NCBI GenBank assembly: GCA_023387815.1
Contig: JAEWHK010000079.1
Span: forward strand, 1-64,000
Reading direction: 5' to 3'
Source: Pseudomonadota bacterium
Lineage (GTDB): Bacteria > Pseudomonadota > Gammaproteobacteria > Burkholderiales > Burkholderiaceae_B
Length of the DNA: 64,000 nt
Positions 8,030-16,503 of the stretch are shown here, piece after piece. The notes under the pieces were generated by a model. That model made no database searches, was not told the DNA's origin, and saw only the letters and a program-made list of their open reading frames with translations. Position 1 is the stretch's first letter. The number at the start of each line of letters is the position of its first letter. The translations under genes were made by a program, and so were the position numbers.

Positions 8030-9055
8030 ATGATTCTGCCATCCCTGTTTTGCAATGGTTTCTTGCTGCGCGCATTGGTATGCGCTTTTGTATTGCTGAA
8101 TAGTGCAACGCCCTTGACAGCAGCCGGGCAATCGACGCCTTCAGCCTCACCTGATCGTTCGCTTTCGCCCAGTCAGAAGAGTATGTCACCCGAGAGTGCA
8201 GCAAAGCCGCATCCGCAGCGTATTGCTGTATTGGACTGGACGATTGCCGAAACCATGGCCGGTATGGGTATTTTTCCTGCTGCACTGGCAGAAAAAGACA
8301 GCTACCAGGTCTGGAGCAAGGAACCCGCCATGCCATCTGCGACCCTTGATCTGGGTATGAGGGCGCAACCGAATCCGGACCGCATGATCCGTCTGGCGCC
8401 CGACATGATTCTGGCTTCGCAGGATTACGCTTTCGTTAAAGATCTGCTGGGAAAAATCGGACCCGTGACCCTGGTGGACGTCTACACACCGGGCCAGGAC
8501 ATCTATGAGAATCTGAGCCAGGTGGCTACCCGCATTGGTGACATCACGGGTTATCCGGAAAAGGCGCAGGCCTATATTTCCCGGGTAGAGCAAGGCCTGC
8601 AAGAAATATACAAAAAACTGGCTGCCCATCAGAATCAGCCGGTAGCCGTGATCCAGTTTATCGATGCCCGCAATGTGCGGATTTATGGCAAGCCCAGTAT
8701 TTTTTCAACTGCACTTGAAAAAATTGGCGTGCGCAATGCGTGGACCCAGACAGTCAATCAGTGGGGCTTTCAGAGCGCAGACCTGACGCATCTGGCTGCG
8801 CTGCCCGCCGATACCACGCTATTTATCATCAAGCCCTATCCCGCCGATCTGCCTGCCAGACTGCACAACAACGTTATCTGGCATGCGTTACCGGCAGTAC
8901 GTAATAATCGCATCGTACTGGTCGATCCCATCTGGACGCTGGGCGGGCTGGGTACGGTATTACGGTTCGCCGAAAGCGTAAGCAATGGTCTTCTTGCCCA
9001 GGATAAGGCCAGTGCCGGTGATGCCGCCTTCCGTTTTCCCGGACAGAATCAATGA
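8030..9055 (+). CDS. Iron-siderophore ABC transporter substrate-binding protein (FhuD type)
   Basis: A 341-residue periplasmic protein with an N-terminal hydrophobic signal (about 1-32, ending TPLTAAG) and a Ser/Pro-rich spacer. The class III binding-protein fold starts at RIAVLDWTIAETMAGMGIFPAALAEKDSY. It resembles FhuD, with the LAPDMILASQDYAF segment and a long helix before the C-terminal lobe. No lipobox is visible, so it should be soluble in the periplasm. It starts 7 bases after the ATPase stop and overlaps the permease start by 4 bases (ATGA). The precise siderophore is unknown. Confidence 0.88.
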   Translation: MILPSLFCNGFLLRALVCAFVLLNSATPLTAAGQSTPSASPDRSLSPSQKSMSPESAAKPHPQRIAVLDWTIAETMAGMGIFPAALAEKDSYQVWSKEPAMPSATLDLGMRAQPNPDRMIRLAPDMILASQDYAFVKDLLGKIGPVTLVDVYTPGQDIYENLSQVATRIGDITGYPEKAQAYISRVEQGLQEIYKKLAAHQNQPVAVIQFIDARNVRIYGKPSIFSTALEKIGVRNAWTQTVNQWGFQSADLTHLAALPADTTLFIIKPYPADLPARLHNNVIWHALPAVRNNRIVLVDPIWTLGGLGTVLRFAESVSNGLLAQDKASAGDAAFRFPGQNQ

Positions 9056-11019
9056 AATACACACTATCAGCCAAAGGACTGGCCATCGGGGGAACTATCC
9101 TGGCGATCGCGCTGATCGCTGCCATTTCCATGCTTGCCGGGACGCAAGGCAGCGCCGGTCCTGACATACTGCAACTCGTGTTCTGGCACGGCACCGTGCC
9201 CCGAATCGCCATGGCGCTGCTTTGTGGTCTCTGCCTGGGGCTGGCCGGTTTCATCCTTCAGCACATTACACAGAACTCGCTGGCGGCACCCGATACCCTG
9301 GCCACCAGCAGTGGTGCGCAATTCGCCCTGCTGTTGGGAATGATGTATTTTCCGGAATCGCAACTGTTTGACTCCACATTGCTCGCCATGGCCGGCAGCG
9401 TGGTCACAAGCCTGATTCTTTTGCTGTTCATTCGTCGTGCTGGAAGTGCCGGCAACAGCCTGATCCTGATCGGCCTGATGCTGACACTGCTGCTCACTAC
9501 GCTCAGCAATATGTACCTGATCCTCAATCCCGACCGTCTGTATGGGCTGATCGTCTGGGGAGCAGGCTCTTTGAGTCAGGATTCCTGGCAACCCGCCATC
9601 ACCAGCGGCTGGCAAACACTGATCTGCCTGCCACTGTCGTGGTTTCTGCTGCCCTCGCTTCGCGCTTTTTCACTGCAGGGCACACTCGCAAAAAGCGTTG
9701 GCGTGAATGTGCGCCTGGTACGTATCGGCGGATTTCTTCTGGTGTCCTATCTGATTGCGATTGTGGTAAGCAGTGTCGGCGTGATCGGCTTTGTGGGTCT
9801 GGCTGCACCCGTGATTGCACGTTCTTTGGGTATTACGAATATTCGTCAGCAATGGGCCTATGCCATGCTGTTTGGTGCCTTGCTGCTTTCCATTACCGAT
9901 TCTGCCCTGCAGCTGACCAGTCTGTTCTGGCCCAACAGCATCATGACGGGCACGATAACCGCCCTGCTTGGCGTTCCGGTCCTGCTGCTCCTGCTGATGA
10001 AACAGCGCGGCCATTCGCGCGAAGAGGTAGCCCCCATTCACGCCGGTGTGCGCCACAGTCCGTCACAGTTGCAATGGCGTCTGTTCATATTGATTGCCGT
10101 TGTCATTGGATGTTATTTGCTGCTGCCCCACATCACCCATGACGTCAACGGACACTGGGCCTTTGTCGGACATATTGAACCCGCCATCTCTCTGTTCACG
10201 GACAGTCGCCGCTATACAGCCATCCTGTTTGGCGTTGCCATTGCCTGCGCCGGTACGCTCATTCAGAACATGACCAACAATAGCATGGCATCTCCGGAAT
10301 TCCTGGGCGTGACCTCTGGCACAGGTCTGGGACTGATTGCACTCATGGTGTTCGTGCCTGCTCCGTCCCCCGTGCTTTTTCTGCTCTGCGGCATTATCGG
10401 CGCCTTTGCCAGCCTGCTGTTCGTCATGCTGATCAATGCGCGCAACCGTTTTCAGCCAGAGAAAATTCTACTTACCGGCCTGGCGCTCACCCAACTCTTC
10501 AATTCGCTTCTCACTCTTACGCTGGCCAGTGGCATGCAGCAAGTGCAGCAACTGCTGGTCTGGATTTCCGGCGACACCTATATGAGTCTGCTGCAGAACG
10601 ACCTGCCCATACGCATTGTTCTTTGCGGCATCCTGTTGGGACTGGCAATACTGACACGCCGGCCTTTAAGCCTGCTGCGCCTGGGAGACTCCATTGCGCG
10701 ATCGGGCGGTCAGCGCCCCATGCTCGTGCGCAGCCTGTTGTTTCTGCTGATTGCCGCGCTCACCACACTTGCCTCGGTCACGGTAGGCCCTACCAGCTTC
10801 GTAGGGCTGATCGCTCCGCATCTGGCCCGCGGCCTTGGCTTTCATGGCTTACGCTTGCAGATGTTCGCTTCCTCTGCCATCGCGATTGTGATCATGCTGG
10901 TGGCAGACCTGATAGGCCGCCACATTATGTTCCCCTATGAAGTGCCCACGGGACTGATTGCCACCTTTATCGGTTCGCTCTACTTCCTGTGGCAATTTAC
11001 CCGCAAAAGACCTGGGTGA
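9052..11019 (+). CDS. Fused double permease of iron-siderophore ABC transporter (FhuB type)
   Basis: A 655-residue membrane protein made of two FecCD domains in tandem. The first half (about 1-320) has RIAMALLCGLCLGLAGF and GVIGFVGLAAPVIAR. The second half (about 340-655) repeats them as YTAILFGVAIACAGTLIQNM and VGPTSFVGLIAPHLAR. Such double-length permeases are typical of FhuB and match the FhuC- and FhuD-like genes upstream, giving order ATPase - binding protein - permease. The ATGA overlap with the binding protein suggests translational coupling. No outer-membrane receptor gene is next to it; a TonB-dependent receptor lies at 58-60.5 kb. Confidence 0.92.
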   Translation: MKYTLSAKGLAIGGTILAIALIAAISMLAGTQGSAGPDILQLVFWHGTVPRIAMALLCGLCLGLAGFILQHITQNSLAAPDTLATSSGAQFALLLGMMYFPESQLFDSTLLAMAGSVVTSLILLLFIRRAGSAGNSLILIGLMLTLLLTTLSNMYLILNPDRLYGLIVWGAGSLSQDSWQPAITSGWQTLICLPLSWFLLPSLRAFSLQGTLAKSVGVNVRLVRIGGFLLVSYLIAIVVSSVGVIGFVGLAAPVIARSLGITNIRQQWAYAMLFGALLLSITDSALQLTSLFWPNSIMTGTITALLGVPVLLLLLMKQRGHSREEVAPIHAGVRHSPSQLQWRLFILIAVVIGCYLLLPHITHDVNGHWAFVGHIEPAISLFTDSRRYTAILFGVAIACAGTLIQNMTNNSMASPEFLGVTSGTGLGLIALMVFVPAPSPVLFLLCGIIGAFASLLFVMLINARNRFQPEKILLTGLALTQLFNSLLTLTLASGMQQVQQLLVWISGDTYMSLLQNDLPIRIVLCGILLGLAILTRRPLSLLRLGDSIARSGGQRPMLVRSLLFLLIAALTTLASVTVGPTSFVGLIAPHLARGLGFHGLRLQMFASSAIAIVIMLVADLIGRHIMFPYEVPTGLIATFIGSLYFLWQFTRKRPG

Positions 11020-11039
11020 TTGCAGTATCATTGCGTTCC

Positions 11040-13040
11040 ATGAATACGATCGATCCCTTTGTCCTGTTCGATGACGCAACGGCCGCAGCTGCGACCCTGT
11101 TGCAGGGTTTCGATCATCATCAGGCAGTCTTTCCGGACCAGATAGGTGAACTCGATACACTGCTGCGTCAGGGCTGGAACAAAGGGCTGCATGCAGCCAT
11201 ATTCATTCCCTATGAATTTGGCGTGGCCGGTCAGCTTCGGCAGGACATTGCGTCTCTGCACATTCACTGGTTCAGCGAAACTGTCACGCTTAACGGATCG
11301 AACATTGATCAATGGCTGAGTCGCGAGGCCGCCAGGCACGATCCCGACAATCAGCCTGCGGGCCTGTGCAACCGCCAACTGACGCCAAACTTTGAACGTT
11401 ATCAGCAACAGTTCGACAATTTGCAGCAGGCGATCGCCCGGGGTGATTTTTACCAGATCAATTACACCGCCCGACAAACTTTCGACACCTTTGGTTCCCC
11501 AATAAATCTGTATCGCCGGCTGCGGACTCGCCAGCCCGTTCCTTATGGTGTGCTGGCCTGGCTGCCTGGAGAGGCGTCAGCGATTGACTCAGGGGCGGCG
11601 TCAGAACTAACGTCAGACGTGACAACAGGGACGACCTCAGGTCCGTCGATGAGTCCATGGACCCTGTGTCTCTCCCCTGAACTCTTCATTCGCATAGAAA
11701 AAGACGGACTCATTCTTGCGGAACCCATGAAAGGCACGCTCCCTTTCAATGAGGGAGATGATCTGACGCTGCTTGGCAAACAGCTGCGAAGTGACACGAA
11801 GAATCGTGCAGAAAATCTGATGATTGTGGATCTGCTGCGCAATGATCTGTCGATTCTGGCCAAACCAGGTGGCGTTCGAGTCAGAGAATTGTTCAAAGTG
11901 ACGCGTTTCGGGCAGGTATTGCAGATGACCACGCCCATTGAATGTCACCCGCGGGCGCAAACAAGTCTGGCTCAGGTGATAGAAGCCCTCTTTCCTTGCG
12001 GCTCTATCACGGGTGCACCGAAACTCATGAGTATGCAGTACATTGCGCAAGCCGAGACGGGAGCTCGAGATTTGTACACGGGCAGCATCGGCTATCTGCA
12101 GCCTGCGGACAATCCGCTGAACGCTGTGGGCTGTTTTAATGTCGCCATTCGAACCCTGACCCTACAACCGAAAGACAATCAGGCACTGACCTGCTCTGGT
12201 GTGATGGGTGTGGGCGGCGGTGTGGTTTATGACAGTACGGCTGAATCGGAATACGACGAGATTCATTGGAAGTCACGGTTTCTGCAAGGGCTTGCAGAGG
12301 GCTTTGATCTTTTCGAAACCATGCTCGTGGAAAACGGACAGTGTGCGTTACTGGAAAGCCATCTGCAGCGTCTGCTTGGCTCCGCCCGCCAACTGGGCTT
12401 TGCCGTTGACAGCACAGCGATGCGTCAGCAGATCAGTGAAGGGATTGCGGCACAGCCGGCTGATCAACGGTATCGCACACGTGCCGTTCTTTCTGCTGAT
12501 GGCAACTGTGATCTTCAGTTTACTGTGATGGATGCACCAGGAACTGTAGCGGGCACGGGTAATGGCGCTCGTGTTGATGCCGGTGACGATGCCGTTGCGG
12601 GCGCTTCTAATGCTGGTGTGGGTGTGGGTGTAGGTGCAGGTACAGCTGCAGTCCGTATCGCGGAACGCGTATTGCCTGTTCATGACCCACTGCGTCGATT
12701 TAAAACAACATGGCGTGCCCACTTTGACAATGATTTACATCTCGCCATGAAAGCAGGATTGTTTGACGTTCTGTATTTCAATCGTGATGATTATCTGCTC
12801 GAAGGTGCACGCAGCTCGGTTTTCATTCGCCATAATGGTGCGTGGCTGACCCCTGCCCTGACGCTGGATATTCTGCCCGGCGTCATGCGGGCCGAGGTCA
12901 TCGCCAATCCGCGCAAGTACCTGCAGGCGGACCGTGTCAATGAGGGGTTTATTACCCGGGCCATGCTGCGTGAAGCGGATGCCATTGTTGTGACCAATGC
13001 ACTGCGCGGGTGCACATCTGTTGTTCTGCACGCGGAATAA
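11040..13040 (+). CDS. pabB-pabC: Aminodeoxychorismate synthase component I fused to 4-amino-4-deoxychorismate lyase
   Basis: A 666-residue bifunctional folate-pathway enzyme. The N-terminal PabB (chorismate-binding) domain, about 1-440, carries LAEPMKGTLPF, NRAENLMIVDLLRNDLS and FPCGSITGAPKLMSMQ. The C-terminal PabC (class IV PLP lyase) domain, about 440-666, carries ETMLVENGQ, FKTTWRAHFD and LLEGARSSVFI. Together they make p-aminobenzoate with a PabA glutaminase encoded elsewhere. Two low-complexity segments interrupt the domains: Ser/Thr/Ala-rich at about 175-207, and Gly/Val/Ala/Asp-rich at about 503-539 containing five near-identical hexamers. An upstream start at 10989 would overlap the permease gene; ATG 11040 begins the conserved protein. 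Confidence 0.9.
   Translation: MNTIDPFVLFDDATAAAATLLQGFDHHQAVFPDQIGELDTLLRQGWNKGLHAAIFIPYEFGVAGQLRQDIASLHIHWFSETVTLNGSNIDQWLSREAARHDPDNQPAGLCNRQLTPNFERYQQQFDNLQQAIARGDFYQINYTARQTFDTFGSPINLYRRLRTRQPVPYGVLAWLPGEASAIDSGAASELTSDVTTGTTSGPSMSPWTLCLSPELFIRIEKDGLILAEPMKGTLPFNEGDDLTLLGKQLRSDTKNRAENLMIVDLLRNDLSILAKPGGVRVRELFKVTRFGQVLQMTTPIECHPRAQTSLAQVIEALFPCGSITGAPKLMSMQYIAQAETGARDLYTGSIGYLQPADNPLNAVGCFNVAIRTLTLQPKDNQALTCSGVMGVGGGVVYDSTAESEYDEIHWKSRFLQGLAEGFDLFETMLVENGQCALLESHLQRLLGSARQLGFAVDSTAMRQQISEGIAAQPADQRYRTRAVLSADGNCDLQFTVMDAPGTVAGTGNGARVDAGDDAVAGASNAGVGVGVGAGTAAVRIAERVLPVHDPLRRFKTTWRAHFDNDLHLAMKAGLFDVLYFNRDDYLLEGARSSVFIRHNGAWLTPALTLDILPGVMRAEVIANPRKYLQADRVNEGFITRAMLREADAIVVTNALRGCTSVVLHAE
12615..12644 (+). 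repeat. Five tandem hexamers inside pabB-pabC
   Basis: The units read GGTGTG, GGTGTG, GGTGTA, GGTGCA, GGTACA and encode Gly-Val three times, then Gly-Ala and Gly-Thr in frame. They form the core of the low-complexity linker in the PabC half. Because the unit is six bases, copy-number change would not shift the frame. Confidence 0.85.
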
Positions 13041-13250
13041 CGGCGGCTGTCTGCCGGCGCAAACGCAGTTTTGCTGACACGCTTCTGACGCATTCACAAT
13101 TGATGATGGCGTTCGCGATTCGTACATTACAAGCACAACTTGCCGTCGAATATGCTATCTTGACAATCAGTATGCGAATTGCATTCGTGGTCGGCTATTT
13201 CATCTGCCATACCAACCCATCTGCCATATCAATCGTCGGGGTATCGTCCT

Positions 13251-14348
13251 ATGGCTCGTAGCATGAGCTCCCTGTTTCTGAACAGCGCCAGAAAGATCGC
13301 TCGTCAACAAAGCAAGGCCCTGATCAAGGCAACGCAATCAAATATGAAGCTGGCTGCGTCCGCTTTCAACAGCAACCCACTGCTCGTCAATCCGGCAGGA
13401 CTGCGCCCCCGTGCAAAAAAACCTGTACCGCCTCCATTTCGTCATGGCTCCTGGACCGAGAGAGTGTTCCGAGTCCCCACAAGCGTAACGTTGTTTGTTC
13501 CTCGTCTTTCTTACTTTGTATATGTCCCGCCAGGTCAGGAGATAAAAGGAAGCCCCGTGCTGGTGATGTTGCACGGCTGCAAACAGACATCGACGGAATT
13601 TGCCCAGGGTACCCGCATGAATCAGCTGGCAGCAAAAGCCGGTATGGTGGTTATATACCCGCAGCAGTCAAGGCAACGACAGACCCTACGCTGCTGGCGC
13701 TGGTATCAGCCGGATAACCATCACGGTTTTGCAGAAGCAGATGCCATTGCAGCGCTTATTCGCAACCTGATTGTTCGTCATCGTGTCGACCGTTCCCGCA
13801 TCTACCTGGCCGGCATGTCAGCAGGTGCCGGCATGAGCAGTTTGCTTGCACTTCGTCATCCTGAACTATTTGCTGCGGTTGCCCTGCATTCGGGTCCGGT
13901 TCTGGGCAATGCCAGCAGCGTGGCCAGCGGCATACAGACCATGCGGCGAGGTACTTTAAACGATCCGGTTAGTACCCTGATGTCCATGAACACGCCTGTT
14001 GAGCAACGGCCTGACTTTCTACCCGCACTGATCCTGCAGGGACAGCTGGATCGCGTGGTAGCTGCAAAAAACGGCGAACAGCTCGCCCGTCAGTTTGCGT
14101 GGCTCAATGGTTTCGAAGAAGACGCCAAGCTTTTTGAAAAGCATCTGGGTGAAAATACCAGTCGCGAATATACCCGCTACGATTTTCAGCGCGCCCGCAA
14201 GACGCTTGTGCGCTACTGTCGTATCAGGAAAGTCGGACACGCGTGGAGTGGTGGTGATACCCGGCTGGAATTCAATTCCAGCGAGGGGCCTAACGCATCC
14301 AGCCTTATTCTGCAGTTTTTCCGGATGCATCGTCGCAGCCGGACTTGA
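13251..14348 (+). CDS. PHB-depolymerase-family esterase
   Basis: A 365-residue protein of the poly(3-hydroxybutyrate) depolymerase/LpqC family. It has the oxyanion motif MLHGCKQT, nucleophile elbow GMSAGAGM and C-terminal catalytic His in VGHAWSGG. The basic N-terminus (MARSMSSLFLNSARKIARQQSKAL) is not a classical signal peptide, so an intracellular location is possible. The substrate may be PHB, its oligomers or another ester. An in-frame ATG at 13179 precedes the chosen start, but similarity begins at MARSMSS. The 3' end overlaps the convergent adenine deaminase gene by 44 bases. Confidence 0.85.
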   Translation: MARSMSSLFLNSARKIARQQSKALIKATQSNMKLAASAFNSNPLLVNPAGLRPRAKKPVPPPFRHGSWTERVFRVPTSVTLFVPRLSYFVYVPPGQEIKGSPVLVMLHGCKQTSTEFAQGTRMNQLAAKAGMVVIYPQQSRQRQTLRCWRWYQPDNHHGFAEADAIAALIRNLIVRHRVDRSRIYLAGMSAGAGMSSLLALRHPELFAAVALHSGPVLGNASSVASGIQTMRRGTLNDPVSTLMSMNTPVEQRPDFLPALILQGQLDRVVAAKNGEQLARQFAWLNGFEEDAKLFEKHLGENTSREYTRYDFQRARKTLVRYCRIRKVGHAWSGGDTRLEFNSSEGPNASSLILQFFRMHRRSRT

Positions 14349-15321
14349 ACAGCGGGAACCGGGCATCCATGCTATTGCGTGCCAGCTGCGCCAGTTCAGC
14401 ATCCTCCAGATTCAGCGCCTCTGCAACAGCAACATAATTATCCAGCAGATATCCGCCAAAATAGGCAGGGTCATCAGAATTGACGGTGACGCACAGGCCC
14501 AGATCAAGCAGTCGCTTCAGATTGTGCTCACGCATGTCATTCACCACCCGTAATTTCAGGTTGGACAGCGGACAGACGGTCAGCGGTATTTTGCGCTGGG
14601 CCAGGGTCTGCAGGAGCGCCGGATCTTCTTCACTGCGCACCCCATGATCGATCCGGATCACGTTCAGATTATCAAGTGCGCTGCGTACATACGCTGCCGG
14701 TCCTTCTTCGCCGGCGTGCGCTACAAGATAAAAGCCCAGCTCACGACAACGCTCATACACGCGCGCGAACTTCTCGGGCGGATTGCCTTTTTCGCCCGAG
14801 TCCAGGCCGATACCCAGCCACAGATCCGCATACTGCTCACGCAGCGGCAGCGCCTGCTCCAGCGTCTCAAAGGCGGCCTCTTCAGACAAATGCCGCAGGA
14901 AACTTAGAATCAGGCAGGAGGTAATGCCCCACTTGATTTTACCTTCGCGCAAGGCACGAGCAATGCCCGCAAACACAACTGAAATGTCCACCCCGCGTTC
15001 TGTATGCGTTTGCGGGTCAAACATGATTTCCGTATGCACCACGCCATCCTGCGCGACACGCGCAAGATAGGCCATAGTCATGTCATAGAAATCCTGTTCT
15101 GTAATCAGGACGGCGGCGCCGGCGTAATAAAGATCCAGAAAAGATTGCAAATCGGTAAACGCATAGGCCTGACGCAAGGCATCAACCGAAGAATATGGCA
15201 GGGTGACACCATTACGGCGGGCCAGTTCAAAGATCAGCTCCGGCTCCAGCGTACCCTCGATATGCAGGTGCAATTCAGCTTTGGGTAAACTTCGGATATA
15301 GGCCAGACGATCAGAATTCAT
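14305..15321 (-). CDS. Adenine deaminase (adenosine-deaminase-like, EC 3.5.4.2 type)
   Basis: A 338-residue cytosolic metalloenzyme. It shows zinc ligands in ELHLHIEGTLEPEL, the HAGEEGP motif with a catalytic Glu and His, IDHGVRSEEDP and the terminal NSDDPAYFGGY aspartates. The EGTLEPEL variant and the overall sequence resemble the bacterial/fungal adenine deaminases of this superfamily (such as Pseudomonas PA0148) rather than true adenosine deaminase, which usually has GSL at that site. It would convert adenine to hypoxanthine in purine salvage. The gene is read leftwards and overlaps the esterase gene tail to tail. Confidence 0.85.
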   Translation of the reverse strand: MNSDRLAYIRSLPKAELHLHIEGTLEPELIFELARRNGVTLPYSSVDALRQAYAFTDLQSFLDLYYAGAAVLITEQDFYDMTMAYLARVAQDGVVHTEIMFDPQTHTERGVDISVVFAGIARALREGKIKWGITSCLILSFLRHLSEEAAFETLEQALPLREQYADLWLGIGLDSGEKGNPPEKFARVYERCRELGFYLVAHAGEEGPAAYVRSALDNLNVIRIDHGVRSEEDPALLQTLAQRKIPLTVCPLSNLKLRVVNDMREHNLKRLLDLGLCVTVNSDDPAYFGGYLLDNYVAVAEALNLEDAELAQLARNSMDARFPLFKSGCDDASGKTAE

Positions 15322-15606
15322 GGGGAATATTAGGGATTTGGGTCCGCGGTGAGCTTCAAAGGATAGATATCAGGCACAGCACGCCATGCGGCGGCCTGTG
15401 CCTGGTATTGTAACGCGAACCAGGCAGCGATAGCCCCAATGCCGTCTGCATTCGTGCACCGCCGGCGCTACAGTCTATATCGTTGCCGGCGCCGGACCTA
15501 TGCCAATAAACCAGAACGAATATAGATCGCCATATTAACTGCGAGCGCTCCGGCTCAAAGAAGGTCACATACCGATTATGACAGATGACATTGCATTGAC
15601 AACATA
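15322..15606. other. Non-coding gap with a 9-bp hairpin
   Basis: No convincing gene lies in these 285 bases. They hold the inverted repeat CAGGCACAG (15371-15379) / CTGTGCCTG (15396-15404), with an inner CGCC/GGCG stem in its loop. It lies 203 bases after the nirV stop and 50 bases before the adenine deaminase start on the minus strand. No T-run follows on either strand, so it may be a leader structure, an operator or a weak terminator. Confidence 0.55.
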
Positions 15607-16503
15607 TCAGGCCCCGTCATCGGCCGCGCAGCGAAATCCCAGCGTATCCAGTACGAATGTCGCTTTCAGGCTTCGTCGAAAACTGTAGCGCATAAATGCC
15701 GCATAGTCGGACGGGTTTGATACGCCCGCCGCTCCCGCGCCACAGAATGCACCTACATCCACGGGCACCTGCCTGCCATTGATCAGCAGTGTCAGAAGAT
15801 TAGATTGCTGATCGCGCGGCACCTCAGTTCGATTGAAGTCCTGCGTCCATTCCCAAATCACACCATGCATATCATAAACACCCCAATAATTGGGACGTGA
15901 CTGCATGACGGCCGGCAATGTCGCGCTGGCGGGCTGCGCATACCAGGCCAGAATATGCTGCACGAAATCGGTATCCCTGCTGGCGTCAACTTTAGTGGCT
16001 GAAGCGCGACCCGCAAACTCCCATTCGGCCGTCGTCGGCAAACGCTTGCCCTGAGCAGCACAATAGGCTCTGGCCGCAAACCAGGACACATTCACCACTG
16101 GCTTTTGCGGGTCTTCAATCTGTTGTGGCGTAATGCTCGCCGCCTCGCGCCAGGATTGCAGATAGCGCGGCTCGGCAAACATCGGCAGAATGTTGTGTGG
16201 TGACCATTGCGGGTGACCTGCAACGAACCGGGCAAAATCCCGGTTGGTCACAGGCGTTGCGTCCAGGCGAAAGGGTTTGACCAGCGTCTTGGGCGTGCTG
16301 CTGTCAGAAATGAGTGGCCGGTATTCTCCGCCGGGAAGGCGGATCATACCTGTCTTTTCTGGAGTGCCTTCCTCCCGATACGCATTCTCCCTATCGCCTT
16401 GCGCATCGCGACCTGCCTCTGCGTTTTCTGCCAATATCACATTTGGCAACGCAAGCAGACAGGCCGCACCGGCAATCAAAATGACAGCCGATTTTCTGCG
16501 CAT
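15607..16503 (-). CDS. nirV: NirV: formylglycine-generating-enzyme-like protein linked to nitrite reductase
   Basis: A 298-residue exported protein (signal peptide MRRKSAVILIAGAACLLALPNVILA) of the SUMF1/FGE-sulfatase superfamily. It has MIRLPGGEYRP, the LPTTAEWEFAGRA motif, GVYDMHGVIWEWTQDF and a terminal GFRCA. A protein of this type, NirV, is encoded beside nirK in many denitrifiers; its function is not established. Here the segment where true FGE has its two catalytic cysteines reads RYSFRRSLKATF with no Cys, so oxidase activity like FGE is unlikely. The ATG at 16503 overlaps the nirK TGA, so the two are translationally coupled and nirV is the second gene of the operon. Confidence 0.88.
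   Translation of the reverse strand: MRRKSAVILIAGAACLLALPNVILAENAEAGRDAQGDRENAYREEGTPEKTGMIRLPGGEYRPLISDSSTPKTLVKPFRLDATPVTNRDFARFVAGHPQWSPHNILPMFAEPRYLQSWREAASITPQQIEDPQKPVVNVSWFAARAYCAAQGKRLPTTAEWEFAGRASATKVDASRDTDFVQHILAWYAQPASATLPAVMQSRPNYWGVYDMHGVIWEWTQDFNRTEVPRDQQSNLLTLLINGRQVPVDVGAFCGAGAAGVSNPSDYAAFMRYSFRRSLKATFVLDTLGFRCAADDGA

Noticed and set aside
12615..12644. Phase-variable repeat tract
   Set aside because: The unit is a hexamer in frame, so slippage would not switch the gene on and off; only length variation is possible.
15356..15568. 70-codon open frame between nirV and adenine deaminase
   Set aside because: No ribosome site, no recognisable sequence, and it contains the hairpin region.
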